Counted from the stretch's first letter, positions 31,976-43,301 are shown. The stretch is DNA of 64,000 bases from Geosmithia putterillii (GCA_900188575.1 FYEU01000305.1:1-64000), one strand, 5' to 3'. The notes: a model not told the origin generated them from the letters alone. Numbers and translations are program-made.

Positions 31976-32320
31976 CTAACTCCAAACTGGGACCGGGACC
32001 GGGACCGGAGCCGGGGCCAGCCGGTGGCAGATTGCTTTCTCGCCGGATTTCGCCATCGCCAGGGCCTTGTCCATCAAACTGTAATCATGTCAGCAAACGT
32101 TTCAACTTCTACAGTATTACCTCTCAGGCTGGGGTTGAACATACTCATAACGCGTAGCCCCTTTCAGGGCGGCGATGGTGATGGCGTTACTGGCGATGAC
32201 GGCGGCGGTGGTGCCGTCAGTGTCGGTGCTGGAGGTTTCGGTGGCGGGCCTGGAGAGGCTGACCACTTCTCTCTCCACCTCCACCAGGTCGTCCGTTCAC
32301 TCGGTGGCGCGGCGCCTCAT
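31976..32320 (-). pseudogene. Small gene or recent pseudogene with an in-frame TGA
   Basis: A minus frame reads naturally from ATG at 32320 but meets TGA at 32299-32297. It then continues TDDLVEVEREVVSLS to 32121. A 42-bp intron (32120-32079; GTAATA, GCTGAC, TTACAG) joins it in phase to SLMDKALAMAKSGEK and a (PV)n tail ending at 31976. TATAAATA on the minus strand at 32436-32429 looks like its promoter. TGG to TGA would explain the stop. Alternatively an upstream exon or intron that I could not place skips it. The family is not recognised. Confidence 0.35.
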
Positions 32321-32428
32321 GTCGCGGTACCAGCCATGAACCACCAGTCGTTAGCATAATGTGATGCTGATGATTGATGATGTTGGAGGAAGATCACTGT
32401 TGGAATCCCTCGACGGTCTTGGTCCAGC

Positions 32429-32436
32429 TATTTATA
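32429..32436 (-). promoter_or_regulatory. TATA box of the small minus-strand (pseudo)gene
   Basis: The minus strand reads TATAAATA about 70 bases upstream of the first ATG and is followed by a CATCATCAATCATCAGC-type leader. Confidence 0.4.
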
Positions 32437-33207
32437 CCAAGGCGAGCGCGTGACCTGAACCTTTTCTGTCTCTGACAGACACAAATACTAGGATACAGGA
32501 GGGAACATGGAGCATATATACTACTAGTAGCATTCAGGGTCATCTTTGTGCTTGCCAAGGTCAAGGTGCGAGGCGGTAGGCAATCACGCACAAGGTATCA
32601 AGGTATACGTACTACATGAATTAAGACGGAACGAGCCAAGACGACCCAAGACAGAAAGGCATGAGAAATATCACATACTGCAAAGGCAGTTTGTGGCTGC
32701 CGCAGAAGGGTTGTGCCCATGAGGGCATCATGACCTCGCAGCTTGGTGGCTTCAACCTTCCGGCATGTGGGTGGCACGTGACCGCAGATTGTGTCTCCCG
32801 GCAGAGCTGCCACCCAAAGGGCTGTGACTGTCTTTTTGACGATCTTTTTTTAAGAGCATTATATATAAGCCTGTAATTGTTTACTTTCTTTGCTCTAATT
32901 AATGTAGACCTGCACTTTTACACATGCAGTAGTCCGCACTCCGTGCCGTTGTGAGACGTGATGCAGGCAAGGGTGACAGAGTGAGGGGTGCATAATTACG
33001 CCATACCCACGCCATTTGCACTTTACTTGCACTTGCACTCTAATAGCCTCGGCCGATCCACTATCCACCATTTACAACGCACACCAAGGTCATCATCATC
33101 AACACCCAAGCACCCATCCATCCAAGGAAAACACAGCACTCATCCAAGGACTCCCCCAATTCAAGAGAGAACCCAGCCGGGGTTCACCCAGAAAACAAAG
33201 AGGAAAC
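32437..33207. other. Intergenic / dephospho-CoA kinase promoter
   Basis: No gene is supported. A CA/CT-rich leader precedes the dephospho-CoA kinase ATG. The open frame extending to 33016 is not favoured as coding. Confidence 0.5.
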
Positions 33208-34020
33208 ATGTTGCTCATCGGTCTAACCGGGTCCATAGCGACCGGCAAATCCACCGTATCATCCATGCTCTCCTCCCCCCCGCACTCCCTCCCCATCGTC
33301 GATGCCGACATCCTAGCCCGCCAGGTCGTCGAGCCGGGCACCCGCGGCTACGCCGCCATCCTCTCGCACTTTGGTCCCACGACGCCCGACCTGCTGGTCC
33401 CAGCCTCAGATTCCATGCCCGAGGACGGCCCGTCCGGTCGTGGCCGCCCGCTGAACCGCCCGGCCCTGGGCCGCCGCGTCTTCGGCCACGACGAGGCCAC
33501 CAAGCGCGACCGCGCCGTCCTCAACAGCATCGTGCACCCGGCGGTCCGACGCGCCATGCTGACCAGCGTGCTGGGCCTGTACCTCCGCGGCCATTGGGCC
33601 GTCGTGCTCGACGTGCCGCTCCTGCTCGAGAGCGGGCTGGACCGCTTCTGCGGCGTCGTCGCCGTCGTCGCCGTGCGTGACCCGGCCGTGCAGATGGACA
33701 GGCTGCGCGCGCGGGACGCCCATCTCAGTCTCGAGGAGGCGCGTGGCCGCGTGGCCAGCCAGACCGATGTGCGGGTCAAGGCGGCGCGGTGCGAGGCACG
33801 GGGTAAGGGGAAGGGGGTGGTCCTATGGAATGATGGCGCCAGAGAGGATCTGCAGAGGCAGGTGGATGATGCGGTGCGCGAGTTGAGGGGCCAGACGCCC
33901 GTGTGGTGGAATTGGTTGCTTCTGGGGTGTCCGCCTGTTGCGGCTGCCGTGGCGGCTTGGCGCTTCTGGGATAATGTGCGGCTCACTAGGGAGTGGGAGG
34001 CACAGCAGAAGGGGCAATAA
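33208..34020 (+). CDS. coaE: Dephospho-CoA kinase
   Basis: Single exon, 270 aa. It phosphorylates the ribose 3'-OH of dephospho-CoA with ATP, the last step of CoA synthesis. The P-loop GLTGSIATGKST is at residues 5-16, followed by the family's DADILARQVVEPG segment. RPALGRRVF, LNSIVHPAVRRAM and the lid-like VVLDVPLLLESGLDRFC follow in order. The C-terminus adds a hydrophobic segment (WWNWLLLGCPPVAAAVAAWRF), so it is probably membrane-anchored, as expected for fungal CAB5-type enzymes. The start was chosen at MLLIGLTGS, which opens the kinase fold; the frame is open upstream to 33016 but looks like leader. The yeast equivalent is CAB5. Confidence 0.93.
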   Translation: MLLIGLTGSIATGKSTVSSMLSSPPHSLPIVDADILARQVVEPGTRGYAAILSHFGPTTPDLLVPASDSMPEDGPSGRGRPLNRPALGRRVFGHDEATKRDRAVLNSIVHPAVRRAMLTSVLGLYLRGHWAVVLDVPLLLESGLDRFCGVVAVVAVRDPAVQMDRLRARDAHLSLEEARGRVASQTDVRVKAARCEARGKGKGVVLWNDGAREDLQRQVDDAVRELRGQTPVWWNWLLLGCPPVAAAVAAWRFWDNVRLTREWEAQQKGQ

Positions 34021-34041
34021 TCATGCCATAATCCCAGCCCC

Positions 34042-34088
34042 AAGAGCGAGCGAAGCGAGAACAGCCCCCGGCAGGGCCGCCGGAGGCA
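34042..34088 (+). repeat. Dispersed 47-bp bipartite GC-rich repeat, copy 2
   Basis: Both blocks (34042-34059 and 34066-34088) are identical to those at 6499-6545. Only the six-base spacer differs (AACAGC here, GAGAGT there). It begins 22 bases after the dephospho-CoA kinase stop, so it probably lies in that gene's 3' UTR, where the second block would form a hairpin. Confidence 0.85.
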
Positions 34089-34591
34089 AAATGTACTAGA
34101 GGAAGAAGAGATTGTACATGGCTACGATCTGGGATCTGGTTTGTCTTGATAGCTGTTTGTTTCATTGTTGGACTGCATGTCTGTTTGTTTATACGATACC
34201 TGGTAGGATCACTACTACACATTCCCTCTTTCTCTTTGTTACTGGACATGGAATGGACGTAGATGGACGTAGATGGACGTAGATGCGTCGGAACTTGGGT
34301 GGGCACTCGGGCAGGCATGAGTGCATCATCTGCGCTGCTACATTTGTTTTCACTTCAGATTGCTTGCATTCATGTCGGATGGCATTCACGCTGTTAGATT
34401 ACATCCTGCGTACATCTTGCATCTTGTATCAAACTTCATTTAGCGAGTCTAGGATGTGAGAATCTCGTACTCCTGGTGTATGCATCATTCATTGCGTCGT
34501 CGGGTCTACATCCTCCGTAGTCCTTTGCGTATCCTTTTTTGAACTCCTTTTCCGTATCCTTTCCATGTCCTTTCCATGTCCTCAGATAACC
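34089..34591. other. Intergenic between convergent genes
   Basis: No gene is supported. A 10-base tandem repeat (ATGGACGTAG, three copies) lies at 34253-34282. Confidence 0.5.
34253..34282 (+). repeat. 10-bp tandem repeat, three exact copies
   Basis: ATGGACGTAG repeated three times, followed by a partial fourth unit. Confidence 0.95.
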
Positions 34592-36203
34592 TCAGTTGGG
34601 CAGTCTGACAGCGTAGAACCATCCCTCATCAGTCACGTACCAGCGACAGTCGCCCATGTTGTCAATGGTGAATCGGTTCCGCTGGGTCCAGTTGCCGTCG
34701 AGCTCGCGCACAAAGTAGAAGCGGCTGGGGTCCTCGTCAGAGGGCTTGAACTCCTGCGCCTCGTACATGTTGTTGTTCTGGGCGAAGTTGGCCTGGCGGA
34801 GCTGCTCCTCGCCGGCGGTGCGACCGATGCCCTCAATGTCGGGCGCCGCGGCGGGTCCACAGAGTGGGAAGGCGGACGTGCCTGGGCATGGGCCTATGCC
34901 CAAGCCCGGCGTGCACTGGTGCTGAACACCGGGGGCCGGCGCAGTTGCTGCGGCACCCACGGCGGGCTGTCCTCCGACCATGCCGTGGGAGCACTGCGCA
35001 AAGGGAGGCTGGTGATGGTGGTGATGACCACAGCAGGCGGTGGCGGCTTGCTGGGCCTGCAGATCGGGCATTTTCTAACGGTCAGTCAGTTGATCAGCAC
35101 GCAGGCAGCAGTACGCAGGCAAGCATAAGCACGAGAAACAAAATAGCAATAGGAAAAGAACAAGACGAAAAGAAGACCGCAGGAGATGCGCTGGAGACAG
35201 ACAGGCATGCCAAAGGTACCAGGACCAGAGTGCTGACCAGAGTGCTGGCAGGGCTGGAACCCGTTGTCGAAGCGCGGGGTGTACACATGGTTCATGGGAC
35301 CCATGGACGTGTCAGGAACAGGCGGCTGGAAGTTGAGGGCCTGTCCCTGCTGGGGTTGCACATTCTGAAATGCGGTGGCCATGGCGATGTTGGACGGCGG
35401 CGGTTGATAGTATTGATGGGCCTGACGAGTCAGTTGAGGATCGATGGTAGACAGGTGGTGAGATGGAATGCAGTGAAGAAAGATGTGTGTGCGTGAGCAT
35501 GTGATGAAAGAAAAAAAGGGGAGGAAGAGGGAGAAGAAAGAAATAAGAGGAAGCATACAGATGCATAACCAGAACCAGCTGAGCAAGGAGAAGCCGCCGG
35601 ATGAAAGATCCCCCACGAAGTGCCAGCGGGGGCCGTCTGCCCTGGAAGGCACCCAGGGCAAGCACCTTGGGGGCAAGAACCTTGGGGGCAAGCACCTTGG
35701 CAGCTGGCAAACTGCTGGCCGACACCAACACTCATGCTCGGGTTGGTCGATGTGTGCCAGGGGCCGTTACCACCAAGAGCAGAAGCCTGCTGGTCCTGCT
35801 GAAAGGTGCTAGGATGGGGTCCCAGGGCAGGGAAATGGTCAGGCTGAATGTGATTCTTGACCTCTCCCTCTTCAGTCGTCGATTCGGATATGTTGCCCTG
35901 CTGCTGCTGCTGCTGCTCAGGAGAAGAACAAGAGCCCGCAGTGGCAGTCTTGCTGGCATTGTCCTGGTGGGTGACATTGCCCGGAGAGGAGGAAGGGGCA
36001 CCCATGGCCTTGGACTTGCTCTTGCCCTCAACCTTGGCAGACTTGGTGGCAGAGGAAGAAGAGGGAAGCCCAGAATCGTGCTTCTGCGCATAGGTATCCG
36101 TAGCAGTCGTGGTCTGCAGGCCGTTCGCCTCGTCGCCCTCCTTGTTGTTGTGGAAGTGCACCTGCCGGGAATCGCCCCTGGTCCGACGAGTGTGTTTGCT
36201 CAT
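34592..36203 (-). CDS. Gln/Ser-rich multi-exon protein, unknown function (splicing partly unresolved)
   Basis: Exon 1 (36203-35559) starts MSKHTRRTRGD and is Ser/Gln-rich, with a run of six Gln and a CQGACPQGSCPQGACPGC segment made by a 15-bp repeat. Exon 2 (35421 to about 35220) is joined at a phase-0 intron (GTATGC, CTGAC, GTCAG). The last exon (about 35074-34592) carries HHHHH, Cys residues and a compact end with EDPSRFYFVRELDGNWTQR and WYVTDEGWFYAVRLPN. The only good donor at the end of exon 2 (GTACCT) is phase 1, but the last exon's first acceptor is phase 0, so that junction is unresolved. Two separate genes is an alternative. I recognise no family. Confidence 0.55.
35656..35700 (+). 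repeat. 15-bp coding tandem repeat, three copies
   Basis: Three adjacent 15-base units (35656, 35671, 35686) differ at one position. On the minus strand they encode repeated Cys-Pro-Gln-Gly-(Ala/Ser) in the unknown gene. Confidence 0.95.
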
Positions 36204-36606
36204 GATGACGACAAATAAATAGGAGATGCAGAATAAAAGCAAGAAACAAGCCTGTCGACTCTTGCTCCTGACGAGAATGCTTGGGTCGAGGAGTGAGGGG
36301 GGGGCACCCTGTTAAAAAAGGGTCGTGGGCCGAGGGACCAAAGGAGAGAAGAATCGATTCTTCGATGAGCAGGCCAAACAGACGAGTGACTCAACCCTTT
36401 CGATCTGGCCCCGGCCCTCTACTCACCCCGTCCTCAGATTCCCAGGCCCAATATCGAGTGTTTGGCACTGAGTGCCACCAGCCAGACAGGTATACCAACA
36501 GATAGCGAATGGGCAAACTAGCAGAAAAGCAGAAAAGCAGAAACGAGGCAAAAGAAACAGAAATAGGAAACAAAAGAAGCAGAAGCAGAAATGAAACAAA
36601 TCCTAC

Positions 36607-36729
36607 CTGACGTGTCAGAGCCCACGACTGCCCGTCATATACCCAGGTTGATCGTTCTGGCAGGGCAGCCAGCGAGTCGAGCGGATCGTCGTACTTGACC
36701 CACGACCAAGGGAAGCACGGAAGGCACAT
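36607..36729 (-). CDS. Possible first exon of a small unknown gene (41 codons)
   Basis: A minus frame starts MCLPCFPWSWVKYDD and runs to WALTRQ, where a GTAGGA donor (36606) follows in phase 0. Candidate acceptors at about 36500 and 36460 each give different short second exons, so the gene cannot be completed. The N-terminal MCxxC could be palmitoylated. It may alternatively be a chance frame in the leader of the neighbouring minus-strand gene. Confidence 0.25.
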
Positions 36730-37380
36730 TTCCTCGGCAATGTGGCGTCTGGTATCTGGTGTCTGCCGGGCCTGTCTGGCGGTTGGCTGTGTATGCTGTC
36801 GAGGCTGTCGAGGCTGGTGCTGTCCGTGGTAGTGAATCGTGGGAGAGTATGTAAGGAGGAAGAAATGAAAGTCGTCAGTCCCGTGGCACACGCACATTCA
36901 CACCTCCAGTCGCTCACACAGCATCCTCCCCAGTCGAGTATAAGAAACATGATTTCTGCCCAGACGCCCCGGCCTCTGCCGTCTAAATGCTCGTCCTAAT
37001 ATAATGTACACTTGTGCGTCCCGTGGGAGTAGAGAGACGGCCTTTTTCCGATGGCCATGCTTTTCTTTCTTTCTTTCTTTCTTCTTCTTCTTCTTCTTCA
37101 TCTTTCCATCGTCCTCGGTGCTTCTTCCACAGCTTCTGCCCTCCTCCGCCGTCGATGAAGCCTCCACGCCACGCGCTGTAGATTCAGCAATATACAAGAG
37201 AAGAGGGGGTTTTACAAAATTTCAAAACAATGGAAGAAGAGCCTGAGCCTTGTTGACGGCCCTTTTCCAGATAATACAAGACGTCGTCCCCGACTGTCTG
37301 TCCTCGACTGTCCGTCCTTTCGACTCGACGCAACACGACTGGGGTGTTCATCAAACGCGTAGGTGTTTCGTTTCGTTTAT
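36730..37380. other. Intergenic
   Basis: No gene is supported beyond the uncertain exon on its left. It contains a (TTCT)n/(TTC)n pyrimidine tract at 37061-37100. Confidence 0.5.
37061..37100 (+). repeat. (TTTC)n/(TTC)n pyrimidine tract
   Basis: About five TTTC/TTCT units run into about six TTC units, intergenic, upstream of the TIM23 3' end. Confidence 0.95.
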
Positions 37381-38190
37381 TTAGAGCGAGTCGGACGTGC
37401 TGATGGGCTGCTGGTGCGGGACGGGGAAGAATGAACGTCGGGCAATCTAATGGATGGTCAGCATTTTGTCAAGACAGGAATCCCATAAGATATCACGGGA
37501 AAAGGAAACCCCCAGTAGAGGTTAAGAGAGGAAAGAAGAAGAAAGACATACCGCCCAGACACCCGCAACACCACCAACCAGACCACCCGAGATGAGCATG
37601 GGCCTCACGCCCCTCGTGCTCTTGAACACCATGCCGCTGAGCGCACCCGCCGCCACCGAGTTACCCGCGTCGTGCTGGCCCCTGACCGCCCCGATGAGCG
37701 AGTTGATGCAGTTGTACGTGATGGCCACCGTGCCGGCCGAGTTGCCGAGGAAGGGACCGCGGCGCGTCACCGCGTTGAGCACCGAGTTGAGCCGCAGCTT
37801 GGGCGCCTGGCCCTCGGACCGGCGCATGCCCTCGAGCAGGCCCCACGCGCCTCCCACCGTCAGGCCCGCCAGGTACGTCACACCGGTGCCGTAGCACAGG
37901 TCATCTGTGAAGCCGCGCGAGGGCAGCACCGACTGCGACCCGCTCAGGTCCGACAGCACCCCGTCCTCGAGCGTCAGGTACTCGAGGTCGTCCTTGCTCA
38001 GGCCCGCGAGCGGGTGCAGCTGCGACGGGTCGGCAAACGTCGACGGCTGCAGGAACGATGCCACGCCCTGGCCCTCGGATGGGTCGAATGCCGGCGTCGA
38101 TGCATGCTGCTGAGGCTGCTGAGGCTGGTCGTGATGCTGCTGCTGCTGCGGCTTGTTGCCGCCCGTAAAGGCGCCCCAGATGGATGACAT
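37381..38190 (-). CDS. TIM23: Mitochondrial inner-membrane translocase subunit Tim23
   Basis: Two exons, 38190-37552 and 37446-37381; the 105-bp intron has GTATGT, GCTGAC and ATTAG and is phase 0. The product is 234 aa. It is the channel subunit of the presequence translocase. The N-terminal intermembrane-space domain is Gln-rich (residues 14-30), followed by the Tim23 segment DLEYLTLEDGVLSDLSGSQS. Four Tim17/22/23-type membrane spans follow: YGTGVTYLAGLTVGGAWGL, FLGNSAGTVAITYNCINSLI, NSVAAGALSGMVFKST and LISGGLVGGVAGVWA. The short second exon supplies the matrix-side tail ending TSDSL. Yeast Tim23 is of similar length (222 aa). Confidence 0.93.
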
Positions 38191-39456
38191 TTTTGTTGTT
38201 GACGGAGGGATTAAGAAAAAAAGGATCTATCCTTTTGGTGATTAAATGTAGTAGTAAAAGAAAAAAGAAACAGAGATGGACCGGAAAGGAAGGATTAGAT
38301 GGGAGATGGCCCGTCGTCGCTCGTCTGCCTCGGTGGAGATGGCTCGTAAGGGGTGAGGTGAGGTACAAAGTAAGGACAGGATGGAAATGGATCCCTTCGA
38401 CGTCAAAAAATTTGGGCGCATCTCGGGAAAGAAGCGCGTCCACTCAGACCGGGCCAGCCAGGCCAGCCAGAGAGGAGACGAGGCAGGGTACGTACCTCGC
38501 TCGACCTGAAAACCTGACCAGCAGCTTCCATCGTCCACCCCCAACTCCTCACGGTTTGCTGTGAAATTGGTCAAACTCACGTGATCTGTGGGGCTACCAC
38601 CCAATCAAGATTAGCGCAAACCCGTCCAAAATCTTCCATAAAAAGGCCTGCTCCCCGACTCTCTTCTGACTTTCTTTTCCTTTTCTCCTCATCATCAGTT
38701 AGGGTTATTTCTACACCGTCAAGTGTTTTAATAATTCTATGGCGGCTCCGCATAGCGGCTTGCTGAGGGTTATCCTTTGATTCTCTGTGGGTTTCCTTCC
38801 GTTCCCGGCCTCCTAAAGTAACTGTGAACACCTTTCCTACCAGCCGCAAGACTCGTCTTCGACTTGTGACTGTGGGGTGGTCGCTACATACTACGATCTG
38901 GGGATACTCTTTTTATGTTTCTTTGCAAACACGTAGAACGTCTGGTCTTTTCCCTTGGGCTGTCTGTCCCTGTGGGTGATCGGATTGTTATATAATTTTC
39001 GTCCTCGGCGGTATGTGAGAAGTGGTGCTGTAAACCTGCACATGGCCTGCGGTATGGAGAAAATTCTGCCCTCTGCTCAGACCACACTGCGTATTTGCCC
39101 ACGACATGTCCGATGTTGGCTTCCATCCACCTCGGGCATGTCGTAACGCGCTGTCATAAAACGCTGTGCCTACGGACTGCTCCTATGTCTGTATGGTATT
39201 GTCACATCAGTCACGTCTGTCATGGCAGTGGCAGTAACAAGCGTATGATGCATGCAACGAATATGGGCAAGTATGTTGGGTATGCACAATTCTACTATGG
39301 TAATCAATTAACGCCGTCGACCCTGAGGCCGGACATGGATCACTTTTCCTTGTCTATGTTTTTGGTTTTGATGCTATTATCCGTCGGTTGTCTGGTCCGC
39401 AATTTTTTCTCCCTCTGCTCCTCGCTTCACCAATTTTTTACTCCCTTGCCACCTAT
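38191..39456. other. Intergenic
   Basis: Left part: promoter and leader of TIM23, minus strand, with poly-A/T tracts near 38214-38222 and 38405-38411. The middle and right parts show only chance frames. No gene is supported in 1.27 kb. Confidence 0.5.
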
Positions 39457-40748
39457 TCAAGCAGCACTCTCCTCTCGAGAGAGAAGCGGCCTCTGGTCAT
39501 CGCGGCCCTCTCCGTCCCCATTCGCCGTATCCCTCGGAGCCTGGGCCTGTCCCTGGGACTCGCCCTGGCCATCTTGGGCACTGTAGAGGAAGTACTGCGC
39601 AAACACTCCAAGGTCCAGGAGTAGCGTGACAAAGGCACCGGCGATCCAACTGAGGTTGACGAGAATGTACTTGCCGTATATGGCCCTGCTCTCCGCTGGG
39701 GTACAGTGGCGGTCGCCACACTTGGCCTCGTATGCAAAAATGGAAAGGACAAAGGTCGTGTTTCCAAGGCATGCAAAGAGGAAGAACAGCATGCTCAGCC
39801 CGTCAGTCGTCTTGCGCCTCCAGTTGAGGATGAGCTGCGGCAGACGCGAGGCGATGTACGACACGGCACATAGCCATCCAAAGAACTGACCCAGCACACT
39901 AAACTCGACCGGGGAGTCTCCCTTGTGGCCACCGTCCGAGTGACCGCCGTTCTGTCCGGAGGTGGCCTTTTGAGCGAGGAACCAGCCCAGGATGCCGGCC
40001 GCAATGACCATGAGCACAGCGACCGAGTTGAGCAAGACCGCCTGGAGGGCGCTCGGCGGCGGGGGAGGAGGACCCTCGGCAACGTGCGGGACGGCCGGGG
40101 AGAGGGCCGACCAGTCTGAGTCTCGGCGTTCGTGTACGTCTGAAGCGTCAAGCAATCTCGTTCGCTCGCTGGGTCGGCTCTCGGCGTCCAAGGTGGGCTT
40201 GGGCGCCGGGACCGGGTCGTCCCGCCAGGTGAAGCCTCGGTAGTAGAAGCACTGGGCCAGGAGGACAATGTCGGCAATCGTGTAGTATATGGCAAGAATA
40301 ATCTGTCGTTCAATGGTTGTGAGCAGACATTCAGCAGAGACAAAGAAGGCAAGCCCAGGACATACCATGGTTGGGAGAACACCCTGGAGGAGGGCACCAA
40401 TAATGTTGAAAACATCGCCCAGGAGCCAGACAATGACAAACTGTACAGAGAGAGCATCGGCGTTTGCCCGCTGGAAGTTTTGGATGATCTGCGGCGAAAA
40501 GACGACAACTGTGAGGTGAGCGGTTAGTCAGAGGCAAGCGTCTCGGGAAGCGATCATATGAAGAAACAGGCGTGGAGCTTACCCCAGCAAGCAATAGAAA
40601 CAGAGCTAGACGAAACAATGCAAGGTCAGTTTTTTTTGTTGTTGTTTTTTTCCAAATGTTCATTCTTCGTAGGTCTTGTCACGTACCCGCAAATGCCAGA
40701 GATGGCCTCAACATCGAGGTTGAGGACTGCCGTAGGTGGCGCCATCAT
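39457..40748 (-). CDS. PQ-loop vacuolar amino-acid transporter (Ypq/PQLC2-like)
   Basis: Four exons: 40748-40687, 40605-40583 (23 bp), 40508-40366 and 40302-39457. All junction phases agree; donors are GTACGT, GTAAGC and GTATGT. The product is 357 aa. PQ-loop 1 reads ACWVVVFSPQIIQNFQR with DALSVQFVIVWLLGD after it. PQ-loop 2 reads ASRLPQLILNWRRKTTDGLS. Seven hydrophobic segments are expected. Relatives (yeast Ypq1-3, human PQLC2) export cationic amino acids from vacuole or lysosome. The central loop (about 110-190) is acidic and Pro-rich. The C-terminal tail ends RPLLSREESAA and contains a possible dileucine sorting signal. The 23-bp exon 2 is short but needed for the reading frame. Confidence 0.9.
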
Positions 40749-41777
40749 GGTGTCTGACTGCCTCGACGGGTGAGCCTCCGAGAACGGCGTCAAGAACAGT
40801 GGGCGGAGGAGACGAGAGACGACACAGTCTGCCACGCAGCTTCTCGACCGGTGCGCGGTGGGCTGTCAATTGGGGCAATCCAGATGGCTTGGGGCCAAAG
40901 ATGAGACTTTCGAGAAAAGAAAAGACGTAACATACGAGTTGGAGAGCGATTGAGTGTTGCACGAGACAGAAGGTTGCCAAAGTTACGAGCACCGGGGAAG
41001 GAAGACTTTTTGCCAATCTTGTTCCTGAAGGGGACTAGCGCATATACGTCACTTTTGGTTGCGCTTGCCTCAAAAGTTTGAGGGATTGCGGGGGAAGCCA
41101 CGGCCAAGGAAATGGAAGACGGCAAGAACGATTCATATTCGTACAGAGCACCACTTCACATTCAACCAAAACAACAATGCAACGCCAGACAATATTCACT
41201 AAATACTACTGAAAGAAGTTTTACCATTGCCTATATAACAATGCTCCCAGCTATCGTCAAAAGAAGGTAGAAACAAGATGACTGAGTAGGAAAAAAAAAC
41301 GAAAAAAATTCTTGGCTACAGGGTGTCGTTGCCAAGTTGGTCCAGATTGCTGATGCTGCTGATGATACCAAAACATCCAACATTCCCCCTTCTCTCTTAT
41401 TCGTTTGTATACGACACGCAACTCTCCGATGCTGACAATTCCCGAGCTGCCGAGGCATCACATCGCGACAATTAGTCAGGCCAACGGAGCTTTGCGGCAT
41501 CACCCCGAAAAAAGACAAACTTCAAAGAGCTTAGAGTAGAGTAGAGAACGAAACCCATTACTCATCCCGAGACTCCACCCCACTTTCCAGCTCGTCATCT
41601 CCCCCACCATCATGTCTGTTATCACGATGCGCCGGTGGGAGCGAGCTTCGTTTCGCCTTAAAACATCTTTATATTCGTTCAAGTTGAATACTAGGTACTC
41701 AAACATACATACTGTTACTACTTGACGGATAAACCCCCAACTGCCTACCCCAGCTCTGCCCTTCCCCCCCGCCCCCC
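40749..41777. other. Intergenic
   Basis: Between divergent genes (PQ-loop on minus, NPY1 on plus). AT-rich leader near 41130-41330 and poly-A/C stretches. No gene is supported; short minus frames at 40790-41125 lack a splice or family signal. Confidence 0.5.
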
Positions 41778-43143
41778 ATGTCCAACCTCCCCCCTCTCAT
41801 GCCAGAGGTGCCCTACCTGGCCAACGACGAGTCCATGCTCACACGCCGCTTCGGCAAGGAGGTGGTCAACTACTACTCCGGTTCGACTCTGAACCGGTAC
41901 TCCTTCCTTCGCCCGGACACCACCTTCCTGAGCCGGGCCATCCGGTCGCCCGCCGCGCGCTTCGTCGCCCTCTCCAACCTCAGCCCGCTGGCCGTCGACA
42001 AGACCCAGCTCGCGCACCTGACGCTCGACGAGGTGAAGCCCCTCATCGGTGCGGACCCCTTCGCCCTGTCCGAGGATGAGACCGTCAAGCAGTTTGACTC
42101 GTCCAAGCGCACCCCGCTCGTCGTCTTTCTCGGCCTGTTCGCCGGCCAGGGCTCCTCCGCAGAGGACATCGCCACGGCGGACCACGGCCCCGTCAAGGGC
42201 GACCCCTTCTTCGCCGTCGACATCACACCCCGTGCACCCTACGAGGATGCCGCCAACGAGGTGCTGAAGAAGCAGGAGGACAAGGGCTTCTCCATCCAGG
42301 CTAACCCCAGGGGCATGTCCCTCAACGGTGAAGCAGGTATGTACACCAACTTATCCATTCATCCATTCATCCAGGCATACACATACACACACGCACACGC
42401 ATACACATCCAGACATCCAGACATGTATACCTGCATACAAACATGCTAACTGAACACTCTTAGCCGCCATCTACGCCCAGTCCCGCTCCATGGTAGACTG
42501 GAACACGCGCAACTCCTTCTGCGGCGGCTGCGGCAACCCCAATCTGTCCTCCCACGCGGGGTACAAGCGCGTGTGCCCGCCCGCCGACGCCGCGCCCGGT
42601 GCCCCCGTCCGGGGCGACTGCCTGACCCGCCACGGCGTGTCGAACCTGTGCTTCCCGCGCACGGACCCGACCATGATCGCCGCCGTCGTCTCGGCCGACG
42701 GCTCGCGCGTCCTGCTGGGGCGCCAGACCCGCTTCCCGCCCGACTGGTACAGCACCCTCGCCGGCTTCCTCGAGCCGGGCGAGAGCGTCGAGGAGGCCGT
42801 CCGCCGCGAGGTCTGGGAGGAGGCCGGGGTCCGCGTCGGCCGCGTCGTCATCCACTCCACCCAGCCCTGGCCCTACCCCGCCAGCCTCATGGTCGGCGCC
42901 ATCGCCCAGGCCCTCCCCGGCGGCGAGGACATCAAGCTCAACGACAAGGAGCTCGAGGCCGCCAGGTGGTACACCATCGACGAGCTGCGCACCGCTCTCG
43001 CCCGCGACACCTTTGCCCTCGGAGAGCCGCTCCCCGAGGGTGTTCAGTCTGGACAGCTCAGGTTGCCGCCCAGTCAGGCTATTGCCAACCAGCTCCTCAC
43101 CGCGGTGGCAGACGGCTTCCTCAGCGCTGTTCCCAAGATTTAG
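41778..43143 (+). CDS. NPY1: NADH pyrophosphatase, Nudix hydrolase
   Basis: Two exons, 41778-42336 and 42464-43143; the 127-bp intron has GTATGT, GCTAAC and TCTTAG. The product is 412 aa. It hydrolyses NADH (and NAD-capped RNA in some relatives) to NMNH and AMP. The N-terminal domain is followed by a zinc-ribbon-like FCGGCGNPN...KRVCP. The Nudix box GFLEPGESVEEAVRREVWEEAGV spans about residues 286-308 and matches Gx5Ex7REuxEExGu. The NADH-class signature SQPWPFPxS appears as STQPWPYPAS a few residues after it. The intron holds CATTCATC and CACACGCA simple repeats. Yeast Npy1 is 384 aa, so the length fits. It converges on TTI1 with 158 bp between stops. Confidence 0.94.
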
Positions 43144-43301
43144 GCTGGGGGCCATGGAGCCCCCCTCAAAGTCACTGTCTCATGAATATATACGTCGTTG
43201 GTTGGTTGTAGCGTGTTGATTCCATAGTAGTCATATATATAAACAGGGTTGTCTTTCGTATGTGTGTGTGTGTTTGTGTATCTAGAAGACGTAGTGGTCG
43301 C

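Noticed and set aside
33016..33207. 64-codon extension of the dephospho-CoA kinase
   Set aside because: The P-loop begins right after ATG 33208; the upstream stretch is Pro/His-rich leader.
40790..41125. Minus-strand frame upstream of the PQ-loop gene
   Set aside because: No donor joins it in phase to the first exon, whose own ATG fits the family.
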